Shown here: in pieces, positions 21,128 to 32,624 of the stretch
Position numbering within the stretch: the first letter of the stretch is position 1
Layout of the letters: the number at the start of each line of letters is the position of its first letter
NCBI RefSeq assembly: GCF_012489685.1
Contig: NC_080044.1
Span: 44,268,964-44,332,963, forward strand
Reading direction: 5' to 3'
DNA: 64,000 nt
Source: Lotus japonicus
Taxonomy: Eukaryota; Streptophyta; Magnoliopsida; Fabales; Fabaceae
Made by a program: the position numbers and the translations under genes
The notes under the pieces: generated by a model
Database searches by the model: none
What the model saw: the letters and a program-made list of their open reading frames with translations, nothing else
What the model was told of the DNA's origin: nothing

Positions 21128-21345
21128 GTAAGAGACACGCGGGCAGAAATGGTCCCACCGTTGCTGGTGCTAGGATTGACCCGTTGATGTCCATCCCAGA
21201 GGCACGCGAGCGGAAATGGTCCCACCGTTGCTGGTGCTAGGATTGACTCGTTGTTGTCCATACCTTTGTTTGGTGTAAGAGGCACGCGGGCAGAAATGGT
21301 CCCACCGTTGCTGGTGCTAGGATTGATCCGTTTGATGTCCATCCG
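21128..21345. repeat. Three-unit repeat in LTR A
   Basis: Units share ggtcccaccgttgctggtgc followed by taggattga. The same unit occurs three times in LTR D (about 55966-56165) and in LTR E, and once in diverged form in LTR C near 53930-53970. Confidence 0.88.
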
Positions 21346-22289
21346 TTTCCGGAATGCATTTGGTTAACTGGGTTAACCGTCATTTGCATATCATGCAACA
21401 TGCATACTAATTTAGTTGGCGAATGTGATTGTTATTTGTTAATCCTATTTGGAACATGCTAAATGTTATCGTTGTTGTTTATGTTATTGTGGAATGTGCA
21501 ACCCTAGGAATGTTATCTTTAGCTATAAGCCTAAGCGGCTATTCTCTTATCTATATCTATTGGTAGTATTATTTACATAATTCTTTGGAGTTGACCCTCG
21601 CGTCTTCTGTGTGTGCTTTGGCGAACAAACGCCCTTTGTCAGATGTCTTTGGCGGGCTGATTCATGATGGTTCATCCTTCGGAAGGAACTAGGGTTGAGA
21701 TGCAGGAACTGGAGCGTATCGCGGTTGCGAGAGGAGGATGGATGGTGTATGTAGACTAGGTCGTTCTGGATTTCGAATTCGGACGACGATCATGCTAGCA
21801 TGTAGGACTGAGTGTTAGTGTGAGCTCCTCGAGATGGGATTAGTGTAGGAGTAGAGTCCTAGCTCTGAACATCATTTGTTCCTTTGGGAACAGGGTAGTT
21901 TCCCACCTATAGCTTTTTGTGTGGTTTCTTTACGGGAATCACAGGGAGTTGGTTGGACTTAGGAGGTCTTGTTTTAGGCCATCTGGGCTGACTTATTCTC
22001 AGTTTTGAGGGGTGGTGTTGCGGACACTTCACCTTTTTATTTGGTTTGTACATATTGCCTACGGGCGTTGCACTTTTCTTTCCGTCACTGGAGGTTACTC
22101 GTGACGAGGTTGCTACTACAGCGGGGGCTGTTTATATATTGTATATTAGTTCTGATTTTTGTTATTGTTGGGTTTCATTTAATTCCGTCTTGTCTTAGTT
22201 ATTATAATCGAAAAAAAAAATATTCACGTTTTTCCGCATTAAGTTTATTTTGGTTACTAAAGTGACGCCACCGAAATCGGGGTGTTACA

Positions 22290-22528
22290 GGCATATTTAT
22301 GGTGAGAGGTCTTGGGATGTTGGGAAGGTTTGAAGGAGTTCTCTGATTCGGGAGGAAGGGAATCAGGTGATGCTTCTACCGGCAGATTTTTAGAGCCACA
22401 TGGTGTTGTGACTAGGGCAAGGAGTGCTTTGTTGATGGAAAAGTACTTGGGCATGAGGTATGATTGTATAGATGAGATTGCTTTGAATCAAATTGTGTCC
22501 CAAATCCAAGCACTTAAGCCTCCTTAGG
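22290..22528 (+). pseudogene. Coding-like remnant, right half
   Basis: An open frame ends LLMEKYLGMRYDCIDEIALN plus eleven residues and TAG at 22526-22528. Codon use looks protein-like, but I know no family for it. It continues the locus interrupted by solo LTR A, with at least one frameshift. Confidence 0.35.
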
Positions 22529-22850
22529 GGTGGTGGTTGGGGGCTTGGTGTTTCATATTTGAGTCTGGTGCTTTATCTTTTCTTGTGGTTCTTGAGTCCT
22601 TCTGGTTTGTAGCTTTGGTCTTGTAGTTTTTGGATTGGTCTTTACTATTTGGGGTTCTTTTATTTTTTTGGTTGGGTTTAGGGTTCTTAAATGTTGTATA
22701 GTTTTATAGTTTGGTTTTTTTGGAGATGGTACTTCACTAAAGGGTGATTAGAGTTTTGTTTCTACTAACCCTTGCTTGCTTTGTCTCCTTTTTTGCTTTA
22801 TTTTCAAACTTGTGATTAATACACTCTTTTGCTTTCTAAAAAAAAAAAAG
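22529..22850 (+). other. 3' UTR-like G/T-rich region with poly(A)
   Basis: After the stop, G/T-rich sequence leads to a run of 12 A at about 22838-22849. That would suit the 3' end of a LINE or of a reverse-transcribed gene. I cannot decide between them. Confidence 0.4.
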
Positions 22851-23864
22851 AATACAACCACTCGATGAGGCATACTGATTGTTTTGTTCCTAACCAAAGG
22901 TCTCATATCCTAGTGGTTAGCATCTCCGAATTTCATTCGGCGAGATCTCTTTGTTCATATGTTAAGATTATCATATCGTAGGTGAGTATCACCGACTATC
23001 TTCGAAAGACCTCATTTCCTAACTGAAGATATTCATAACTAGTGGTCAACATCTTTGACTCTGACTTGGAAGACCGCTTCCCTAGGATAATTGGTTTAAT
23101 GGACAGTTTCACTCCAAAATTGTATAAACTTACACAGTTTCACCAACTTTCCAATTATCATGCAAGCCCTTAAAATCATCACATAGCCAAAATATACATA
23201 AAACTTAGAGGAAGTTCACAAACCCAAGACATGAGTGTGTCTCCCCTATCAATTAAGCATACATCAATTTACATCAATTTTTCAATTTATCTATAAATTA
23301 TTAATGAAATTGTAGAAATCCCCAAACGGCCAACATAAGCATTAAACATAGAGAAACATTAAACGATCATAATTCATCGATTATATTAGTGCAAGAGTGT
23401 AATGAAGAATAAATTGAACAAAACATCACCTTCAGTACAAAAATAGAAAAGAAAAAGAAAACATAAAAAGGAAGGAGAAGATGGAAGGAAGAGCATAACT
23501 CAATATTTGAAAAATATATAGATGTGGTGGAATATCATACAAGCATAAAAACCTACAAAACGATTCCATGTGGGACTCTCATACAAAACGATTTTTAGTA
23601 ATCTTTACGGTTTATATAAATTCCTCAAGCTAAAGTGGGAAAACAAAAACTGCCCAAACTCCCATGCTGTTTGAGAAAGAATAAATTCAGAGCATATAAT
23701 GATACTTCATTTATCGAGCACATTATTTTATTCAAAATCTCCTAATCTGAAAAATAGTGAATTTTTTTTTTTCCTTAAACTAAGTTTTCACTGAAATTTT
23801 AAATTAATATGGACACCCTTGATTTTGGATTCCTTATTATCATGAAAATCCTCACATAATTGAA
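22851..23864. other. No feature recognised
   Basis: AT-rich intergenic sequence. No coding frame or element border that I can support. Confidence 0.5.
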
Positions 23865-23876
23865 AAATTGAGTCAT

Positions 23877-24889
23877 TTTTTTTTGTTGTCTTAACTAAGG
23901 TATCCTACATTTGACAGTCGTGAGACAAATCCCTCACCCCACGTATAGACGGATGTATTTGAAGGCTAGGTGTGGCTTTAGCCACACCAGTTTTTCTTTT
24001 TTTTTTTCAAAAAAAAAATTTATATGCTTGACAAGAAAACCCAACATCTACTTGCAAGTTATTTTTCAATCTAAAATTTATTGTTTTGATTTTACTCATG
24101 TCTCTAATTGCAAATTATTTTTAACGTCTTACAATTAAAAATCACAATTTACAGAAGAGAAATTAAGAGATAACCCAAAGGAGAAGACCTAACATCTAAT
24201 CCTAATAGAACAAGGAGATTCTTCTAAAATAGTTTAAGGAGTTTGTTTAAATTTCTTAGAGATATAATTTCTCTATATGTACATTCACAAATATCTAAAC
24301 TATGAAATTATTGTTTAAGTTTTAAACATCAAGTTATTGTAATTACTTTCTTTAGTCTTTTCTTGTACATTCACAATTTCCTTGTGTTCGTTGGTTTTCT
24401 TCTATTTTTCTTGTATAGGCAGTTTTGCTTGAGTTTGATATTTGTGGGTATTTTTCGACCTCCACTATTAGTGTAGTATAGATTGTTGTTTTCATATTGT
24501 ATTTTCCCTGTTTTATTTTTCATGTTTTTTTACTGTACTGTTGTTTTCACTTTGTTTCTTTTGTTATGTTTTGTTGTAAGTCTAGTCCTTCTTGGACTGT
24601 AATCTCTTCTATTTCCATGAGAAACTTTTTCTCATGGTTTTATCTATAATATTTCTCTTTTTCGAAAAAAAATATTTTCAATATATTTTAGTCTATAATT
24701 TCTTTTATGTTTAGCCACACTGATATATAAGGTCTGGATCCGCCCCTGACCCCACGGTCAGCGCACTAAGTGGTAGGAGGCTGGCCAAGGAGTTTTCTCT
24801 ATTCGCAAGAGTTGGAATTCGAACTCTCAACTACTTGCTTAAAGGATGAAGTGCTGAATCACTACACCAACCCACTTGGTTAAAAAAAT
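23877..24889 (-). mobile_element. tRNA-derived SINE, interrupted by hAT
   Basis: Read on the minus strand, the 5' part has a pol III box A (TTGGTGTAGTGATTC, 24870-24856) and box B (GAGTTCGAATTCC, 24826-24814) about 35-40 bases apart. The 3' end is an oligo-A (plus-strand T run at 23877-23884). The flanks share aaattgagtcat at 23865-23876 and 24890-24901, a target duplication of at least 12 bp. Removing the hAT insertion leaves a SINE of about 200 bp. Confidence 0.8.
23944..24747. mobile_element. Non-autonomous hAT-type element inside the SINE
   Basis: It is flanked by the perfect 8-bp duplication ACCCCACG (23936-23943 and 24748-24755), the hAT signature. The right terminus reads CAGGGGCGGATCC on the minus strand. 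The left terminus (TATAGACGGATG) is a degraded partner sharing CGGAT. It is 804 bp with no transposase. Confidence 0.82.
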
Positions 24890-25019
24890 AAATTGAGTCA
24901 TCAATATATTAGAAAAGAAGAACTTCTATCAGGATGATTTAGTGACGTGCCATTCTCAGGTTAATTCTCATAAAAAAAATTCCACGTGTCATTCCATTAG
25001 ATAGCTTCTCTTATGTTGT

Positions 25020-25575
25020 GTTATTTTATCTTGAAACCGAATTTTAAAAGATTTGTCTTAATTATCTAAGATTTACCTAGATTAAATAAAAAATCAAAAA
25101 AAATACAATAAAAACTCATAAAATTATGAATTAAATAAAAATCCGAAAATTCAATAAAAATACCATAAAATTTAATTAATTCTCTAAAAATAAAATTTTT
25201 CTTCACCTAAAATTTATTTCCATAACAAATCTTGAAACCAATTTTTTAAAGGTAATTTTAAATCTGAAAAAAAAAATTCATAAAATTTTAAAAGATTTTC
25301 CCTAATTATCTAAGATTTACCTAGATTAAATAAAAAACTAAAAATTCAATAAAAATAACATAAAAATTAATTAATAAAAACTAGAAAATCACAATAAAAA
25401 CTCATAAAATCCTTAATTAAATAAAAATCCAAAATTTCAATAAAAATAACATAAAATTTAATGAATACTCTAAAAATAAACTTTTTCTTCACCTAAGGTA
25501 ATTTTAAATCTGAGAAACTTTTTCATAAAATATTAAAATTTTAAAAGATTTGCCTTAATTATCTAAGATTTTCCT
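25020..25575. repeat. AT-rich tandem repeat, period about 245 bp
   Basis: The block attatctaagatttacctag recurs near 25060, 25306 and (variant) 25557, followed each time by aataaaaactcataaaat and similar words. The same words appear at 49560-49830, so this is a dispersed family. Type unknown. Confidence 0.65.
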
Positions 25576-27886
25576 AGATTACTCCTTACTAATACTGCAT
25601 CAGTCATCTCCTCCCCTATATGTCTATAATGTGAACCGGTTGGCATGGAGAAAAAATTAGGAAGATCACTCGAATATGCAACTTGCTTCATGTGGTGCTG
25701 ATAATTGTGTAAGTGTTTGAGATAAATGTTGTTGAGTAATTTGATTATTTTCCTCACCCTATTTTGATATATTTGTTAGAATCATTTTCTATTCGTAAAG
25801 CTGGGGTAAGGAAAATATATCCTTACTTGCATTGTTCTTAAAAAAAATATATACCCATCAAACCCTCAGTCAATTTTCTCTTTTAGTTTCTTTCGTTGTT
25901 CCTTTACCTGAAACTTGCAATAGCCAATTCCCTTGCACTAAGTTTCAAAACTGATGATGTCTCTACAGTGGGTTCACTAATTCAAATTACACATAATTAA
26001 GCCTTTTGTATGAGAAATACAAATCAGAAGATTTGTTTTCTGTTATGTGTACTTATGTTGTTGTCATTGTTTCCATTCTCATATGTTGCTTTGTTGGTGT
26101 CCCTTTCATTGCTAAGTTATCTTCTTCTTCGGTTTTCTAACAACTCAAGTTCCGAATTGCATATCACTAATAAGACACAATGCTTGCTACTAATTTTTAA
26201 TATTTGTTTGAGTTTTGACATCCTTAGGAACAAGGGTTAGAAGAGAAAATTAGTGACGTGTCAACTCCTAATGCATTATGTTCCATGTGTCGAAACAAGG
26301 TTAATTCTCATGACTCCTTTTCCACGTGTAGTTACCAAAGTCCGCTAACCTATATTGGATTCTTTTTTTTTTGTTTGAAAGTATATTAGATTTTATTATC
26401 AACTGATATCGTGTTATTTTTTTAAATTTAACTTTTAAAACAAAGCCGTTTTTCTTTTCAAAACAAGAAAGCTATCAATTTAGGAGATATTAACTTTTAA
26501 AATAGTTTTGTCGTTTTTAGATGATTTTTTTTAACGGAGTTTTTGGAAGATGTTGAAAGCAACTAAATTAGCTCAATTGAAAAACGAATTTACCCAACGA
26601 CTTTTAAAATTTATTTGATTCTATCAAATATAAAAATCTAAACTATATTTTAACCGTTGTTTGAGGGTTTTGGAAATATTCTCAAAAACATTAAGATATT
26701 TTGTTCTAATTTCATAATTGAATATCTTTTTAAGGTGCACCTCTTTTTAATTTACTATCTCAATAATTAATTACATAATTTAACCAAAATTTGTGGGTTT
26801 AATTTTTGAACAGATTGGAGACTGATAAATGCAACCCTGCCGCCGCTACTCACAGCCACACCGATTCACCTCTTGGTCCTTTAAAGCTACTTCAAACCCT
26901 AATTTTGAGCCGTCAAGCTTATCTCTTCTTCCTTGATTTTGGAATTGTTTGTTGGCTGAAAAAGGAATCTTGTTTATTTCTCGGTTATGACTTGCAGGTA
27001 CCATCTAAAATTATTCTCTCAAATATATTATATCATCTCCTGTTAATTGCTCTCTTCGAAATTAGTGTTTTTTAATTCAAATTTGTTCTTGACCATAAAT
27101 TACTTCCCCCATTAATTGATTTCTTGACTGATAAGTTAAAAATCGCCCATTATTGTTCTGTGCATATCGCAGGTTTTATGGATACATACATTTCGCTTTC
27201 AATATGTTTCCTTTTTTTACCTTCTGAAATTCAAACCTGAGCAAAAAAATCTGAACTTTAATCATCAGTTTCGATTAGTATATTTATTTTACTAAGCGCC
27301 TATATTACTCTTGCATTGTCATGTGCATGCTTGACATTTTAGATAAGAGTTTTTTGGGAGTCGTTTATGCTCATAAAAATCTGGAAGATGATAGTTGGCT
27401 TAAAGAGAAAGCTGCAACAAAACTAATGTCTTTATGCCACTATCTCATAAATCTGGAAGATGGTAGTTGGGGCTTAAAGAGAAAGCTGCATCTTTAGGCT
27501 TCATTGTGATTTGGTTATGACCACCTACGAAATCTGATTCACGAGAAGGATACATGCTAAATGATTTGTACAATTTAATTTCTAGGTAGAATCCTTTTAG
27601 AGTTCTGATTATTTCATAGTTGTGAATGCTGGTTGATATTTTGAGTTAGAATAATTAGGGGAAGGAAATAGACAAATAAATATTAACCATTTTGGTGATT
27701 TTGCTTGGCATGTTATGTTGTTAATGGTTGACTGATTTTGTTGCTATTTATGTATGTGCTGCTCAACTGGGTTTGTAAAACTGCCAGCATGAGTAAAAGA
27801 TTTGATGACCCTATGGTTCACAGAAGTAGAAAATATTTTTGTTTATCAAATCAGAATATGAAGAGGAAATTTTATTGAGTGTTAGC
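25576..27886. other. No supportable gene; one 42-bp direct duplication
   Basis: The sequence is AT-rich. Open frames at 26010-26240 and 26806-27075 have no family features. A near-identical block (aatctggaagatg.tagttg, then gcttaaagagaaagctgca) lies at about 27379-27417 and 27447-27487. Confidence 0.45.
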
Positions 27887-29096
27887 TGTAAGATCAAGTT
27901 TTGATCGAGTAGTACAACTCTATGTTTTGATGATTACAAGTTAACATTTTAGTATGAACAATTATGGTACTCTAACGTGTTTTTCTGAGTGTGCTATTTA
28001 CAGGCTCTTACCTCAATTCAATCTCACACAAATCAGAAGCACTGTGCTTAAAGAGTGACCCAAGCAACGCTTTCGCAACATCTATGTTCACTCTGAACAG
28101 TAGAAAAGCTTCAGAAGATCTGAAGCCTTACAAGCTCTGATATGGACTCAGTCACTTGAAGTTCTGAAGATCCAGACGCTCTGACAACCCAGACACTCTG
28201 AAGGTTCAGATGTTCTGATGGTGTAGAAGACTCTGAAGATCCAAAAGCTGAAAAGTGGAAACTCTGATGTCCAGAAGCAAGATGACTCTGAAGACCATGT
28301 ACTTCCCTCTGAGTTCAGAATCAGAAGATACAACGGTCAGAGGATCTGTGCTTCCCTCTGACTCTGATCAATCAGCTTCACAAGTTCCAACACGAAGCGC
28401 TCCTCTGATCAGAAGTCTACGAGGTTAAGGTCAAGTCACTATCCAAAGTACAAAAGCAAAGTGTACTATCCTGACGACCTACCTAACATCCTCAGCCACA
28501 GCAGAAGCTGGAATTTCCAGAATTGCCCTCCAACGATAGCATTTCCATGCAACGTTCAAACCCTATTCCTTGGAGTATAAATAGAGGCTGAAGATTGAAA
28601 GAAGCGGCTAGAAGCACTTACACACGCGCAAGCAATATTCAAACCTTCTAAGCTTTCTTTCATCTTGAATTTCATTGTGTTTACTATAAGCTTTTTAGAA
28701 GCATTCTCTTTGTAAACAAGAACTTCATATACAGTTGTATAGTTTGCCTTTAGGAGATCAAGGTTGATCGGATCCTAGAGAAGACTAAGAGAGTGAATCT
28801 TAGTGTGAGCTAAGTCAGTGTACTGTTAGTCACTTGTAGGTTTCAAGTGCAGTTGTAACACATACCTGATTAGTGGATTGCCTTCATTCTAAGAAGGAAG
28901 AAATCACCTTAACGGGTCGACTGGATTAGCTTGAGTGATTTATCAAGTGAACCAGGATAAAATCCTTGTGTGCTTTTCTATCCCTTATCTTAAGCACTTT
29001 ATTTGTCTCGAAAGATTTTCCAAAATCTTTAAGGTGGAAGTTTTATCTTGAAAACGTTATTCAAACCCCCCCTTTCAACCGTTTTTCATACCTTCA
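27887..29096 (+). mobile_element. 5' LTR of the Sirevirus-like element
   Basis: It runs TGTAAGATCAAG...ATACCTTCA, 1210 bp. A TATA box TATAAATAG lies at 28576-28584. The start contains the palindrome GATCAAGTTTTGATC. The sequence matches 45000-46103 closely. Confidence 0.92.
28576..28584 (+). promoter_or_regulatory. LTR TATA box
   Basis: TATAAATAG, 512 bp before the LTR end. It is repeated exactly in the 3' LTR at 45688-45696. It is the likely core promoter for the genomic RNA. Confidence 0.75.
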
Positions 29097-29098
29097 AT

Positions 29099-29110
29099 TG
29101 GTATCAGAGC
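29099..29110 (+). other. Primer-binding site, initiator tRNA-Met
   Basis: TGGTATCAGAGC, two bases after the LTR end. It is the standard primer site of copia elements. Confidence 0.9.
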
Positions 29111-29168
29111 GCAAGTTCTGATTACCACACCTAACAGTGTTCAGTGATCCGGGCCGGTGTGAAAAACA

Positions 29169-30190
29169 ATGGCTACCACCAGTGAAACTCAAAAAGATGG
29201 TTACAACGCAAAGCCTCCCATGTTCGACGGTTAAAGGTTCGAATATTGGAAAGATAGACTTGAAAGTTTCTTTCTAGGTTTTGATGCAGATCTCTGGGAT
29301 ATTATTGTGGATGGCTATGAGCGTCCAGTTGATGAAGAAGGCAAGAAGATCCCAAGGTCTGAGATGACTGCAGATCAAAAGAAGCTTTACTCACAACATC
29401 ACAAAGCTAGAGCAATTCTTCTAAGTGTTATCTCTTATGAAGAGTACCAGAAGATTACAGATCGTGAGAATGCAAAAGGCATCTTTGAATCCCTGAAGAT
29501 GTCTCATGAAGGAAACAAGAAAGTCGAAGAATCAAAGGCATTGTCTTTGATCCAAAAGTATGAATCCTTCATCATGGAGCCAAACGAGTCCATTGAAGAA
29601 ATGTTTTCCAGATTTCAGTTGCTTGTAGCTGGAATACGACCTATCAACAAGAGCTACACGACAAAAGATCATGTCATAAGGGTCATCAGAAGTCTTCCTG
29701 AAAGCTGGATGCCCTTGGTGACTTCAATAGAGCTTACGAGAGATGTTGAGCGTATGAGTTTAGAAGAACTCATCAGCATACTGAAATGCCATGAGCTGAA
29801 GCGCTCAGAGATGCAAGATCTAAGGAAGAAGTCAATAGCCTTGAAATCCAAATCTGAGAAAGCTAAAGTTGAGAAGTCAAAAGCTCTTCAAGCTGAAGCA
29901 GAAGAATCTGAAGAAGCATCAGAAGATTCTGATGAAGATGAGCTGACTCTGATCTCTAAAAGACTCAACCGCATCTGGAAGCACAAGCAAAGCAAGTACA
30001 GAGGCTCTGGAAAGGCCAAAGGAAAGTCTGAATCCTCAGGTCAGAAGAAGTCCTCAATTAAGGAAGTCACATGCTTTGAGTGCAAAGAATCAGGGCACTA
30101 CAAAAGTGACTGTCCAAAGTTGAAGAAGGACAAGAGGCCAAAGAAGCACTTCAAGACCAAGAAAAGTCTGATGGTGAAGTCCAAGGACTC
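29169..30190 (+). pseudogene. gag: Sirevirus gag with nonsense and frameshift
   Basis: Gag forms the particle and binds the RNA. The start is the ATG at 29169, 58 bases after the primer site. The frame is broken by TAA at 29232-29234 (codon 22, where family members usually have Gln or Glu), then is open to 30317. A copia gag domain occupies roughly codons 25-220. A Lys/Glu/Ser-rich region follows, then the CCHC zinc knuckle CFECKESGHYKSDC at 30072-30113. Near 30165 a one-base shift in an A-run moves the sense frame by one, into the pol frame. Confidence 0.88.
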
Positions 30191-32095
30191 ATGGCTATTG
30201 TCAAAGACAAAGGAGCAGAGTCAAAGGATGCTGTTGACTCTAACTCAGAATCAGAAGGAGATCCTAACTCAGACGATGAAAATGAGGTATTCGCTTCTTT
30301 CTCTACCTCTGAACTGAAACATGCCTTGTCTGATATCATGGATAAGTATAACTCTTTATTGTCTAAGCATAAGAAGCTGAAAAATAACTTATCTGTTGTT
30401 TCTAAGACTCCTTCTGAACATGAGAAAATCATTTCTGATTTGAAAAATGATAACCATGCTTTAGTGAATTCTAACTCTGTGCTTAAGAATCAAATTGCTA
30501 AGTTAGAAGAAGTTATTGCCTGCGATGCCTCTGATAGTAAGCATGAATCCAAGTATGAAAAATCTTTTCAAAGATTCCTGACTAAAAGCATAGACAGAAG
30601 CTTAATGGCTTCAATGATCTATGGCATAAGCAGAAATGGAATGCATGGCATTGGCTATTCTAAACCAATTAGAAATGAGCCTTCTATGCCTAAAGCTAAA
30701 TCTTTGTATGAATGCTTTGTTCTCTCTGGTACCATTTTACCTGATCCTTTACCTGCTGAAGTTGCTAAACCTCCTCTTAAAAAGGGATCCTTCTCCATGT
30801 CTAAATATCATGTAAAAATTCCTTTACATTATCATGTTGAGAAACCCAAGGTGACCAGAACCTTTGGGGTAACTAACAAGAAAGGACCCATAAAATGGGT
30901 ACCTAAGGATAAGATTATCTATGTTGCAGATATCCTTGATAGCTCCACTGAAACACCAATCATGGTATCTGGACAGTGGATTCTCGCGTCACATGACGGG
31001 AGAAAGGCGTATGTTCCAAGAGCTAAAACTTAAGTCTGGAGGCGAAGTTGCTTTGGTGGCAACGAAAAGGGTAAAATTGTTGGTACTGGTACTATTTGTG
31101 TAGATAGTAGTCCATGCATTGACAATGTTTTATTGGTAAACGGCTTAACTCATAACTTATTGTCTATAAGTCAATTAGCTGACAAGGGTTATGATGTTAT
31201 CTTTAATCAAAAGTCCTGTCGGGCTGTAAGTCAGATTGATGGCTATGTTCTGTTTAACAGCAAGAGGAAGAACAACATTTATAAGATCAGATTATCTGAG
31301 TTGGAGGATCAGAATGTGAAGTGCCTTCTGTCTGTTAATGAAGAGCAATGGGTATGGCATAGACGGTTAGGGCATGCCAGTATGAGAAAGATTTCTCAGC
31401 TGAGCAAGCTAAACCTTGTCAGGGGCTTGCCCACTCTGAAGTTTTCTTCAGACGCTCTTTGTGAAGCATGTCAGAAAGGCAAATTCACAAAAGTCCCTTT
31501 CAAGGCAAAGAATGTTGTCTCAACCTCAAGGTCATTGGAACTTCTGCATATCGACCTATTTGGACCAGTGAAAACTAAGTCTATAGGTGGCAAGAGATAT
31601 GGGATGGTCATTGTTGACGACTATAGCCGCTGGACATGGGTAAAATTTCTAACCCGCAAGGATGAGTCTCATGCTGTGTTCTCTACCTTCATAGCCCAAG
31701 TGCAAAACGAGAAGGCTTGTAGGATTGTGCGTGTCAGAAGTGACCACGGTGGAGAGTTTGAGAATGACAAGTTTGAGAGTCTGTTTGATTCCTATGGAAT
31801 TGCACATGATTTCTCTTGTCCCAGAACTCCTTAACAAAATGGTGTTGTTGAGAGGAAGAACAGAACTCTTCAGGAGATGGCTAGAACCATGCTCCAAGAA
31901 ACTAGCATGGCTAAGCACTTTTGGGCAGAGGCAGTAAACACAGCGTGTTACATTCAGAACAGAATCTCTGTGAGACCAATTCTGAATAAGACTCCCTATG
32001 AATTGTGGAAGAATATAAAACCCAACATTTCTTATTTTCATCCTTTTGGTTGTGTTTGTTATGTTCTTAATACTAAGGATAGATTGCATAAGTTT
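30191..32095 (+). pseudogene. pol: Sirevirus gag/pol: linker, protease, integrase (interrupted)
   Basis: The frame resumes with an acidic linker and coiled-coil. The aspartic protease site WYLDSGFSRHMTG lies near 30935-30975 in a different frame, bounded by compensating shifts near 30950 and 31055. Next come the pre-integrase and zinc region (HRRLGHAS, CEACQKGK) and the integrase core with LLHIDLFGP, IVDDYSRWTW, RSDHGGEF and a Glu in VVERKN. A TAA at 31832-31834 interrupts just before that Glu. FWAEAVNTACYI and FHPFGCVCYV follow until the LINE breaks in at 32096. In the intact family, protease, integrase and RT are cut from one polyprotein. Confidence 0.9.
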
Positions 32096-32624
32096 TTTTT
32101 TGAGAACTAACTGAAATTCATTGATAAAGAAATGTCCATGAGAACAATCCTCTCATGTAGATGAATATAAAAAACAAGCAAGAAGCCAGAACTCTGGTTG
32201 AGTACAACTCAAGATAATGGGGCTTAGACCCTAAAAAAAATCTGGTTTCCAACAGTGCTCAAGTACAAGCCTCGTTAAAACCTCCCTAGGAAAAACCCAG
32301 TGGGAAAAACCCCAGGGAGGAAAAAGAGTACTCATACTAGAGCAAACCAGAAAAAATAACAAAAGAGAGCACGGCCTAAACGCATTCATCATATAAGCTA
32401 CAGAACATGCCAAGCAAATAACCAACCACAATATGCCAAAAGCGTATGATCCCTTCACAATCCAGCAGCTGAATTGTCAATTATGCAGCAGCACAGTATG
32501 TCAATCCACGTAAGGACCAATTTTAAGAGCACTTCTTGACCAGCACCTTGCTTCTAAACAGTAATTATAGAAGCGAAAGGGCTTAGGGCCGAAGTCAACA
32601 TCCCCCATTGATAAAATCACTGCT

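Larger units (their letters stand above)
17626..22289 (+). mobile_element. Solo Tekay-like gypsy LTR (copy A), 4.66 kb
   Basis: It begins TGTAAGACCCAAGTTTTT and ends CGGGGTGTTACA, the same termini as the LTRs at 55016-58905 and 61154 onward. It is flanked by a perfect 5-bp duplication GGCAT (17621-17625, 22290-22294) with no internal region, so it is a solo LTR left by LTR-LTR recombination. It holds a ten-unit 36-38-bp minisatellite (20431-20795), a three-unit repeat (21128-21345) and a decayed copy of the LTR ORF (ATG 21643, stop five codons on). Its segment from about 18150 to 18900 differs from copies C and D. Confidence 0.92.

Noticed and set aside
24361..24668. Separate LINE tail
   Set aside because: T/G-rich with an A-run, but it lies inside the 804-bp hAT-type element, so I did not list it separately.
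26010..26240. Small hydrophobic ORF resembling a signal peptide
   Set aside because: AT-rich context, no upstream or downstream gene features, low-complexity Leu/Ser.
26806..27075. 89-codon ORF
   Set aside because: Possibly UTR-like sequence (a GC patch, a TTGCAG|G site), but no recognisable domain.
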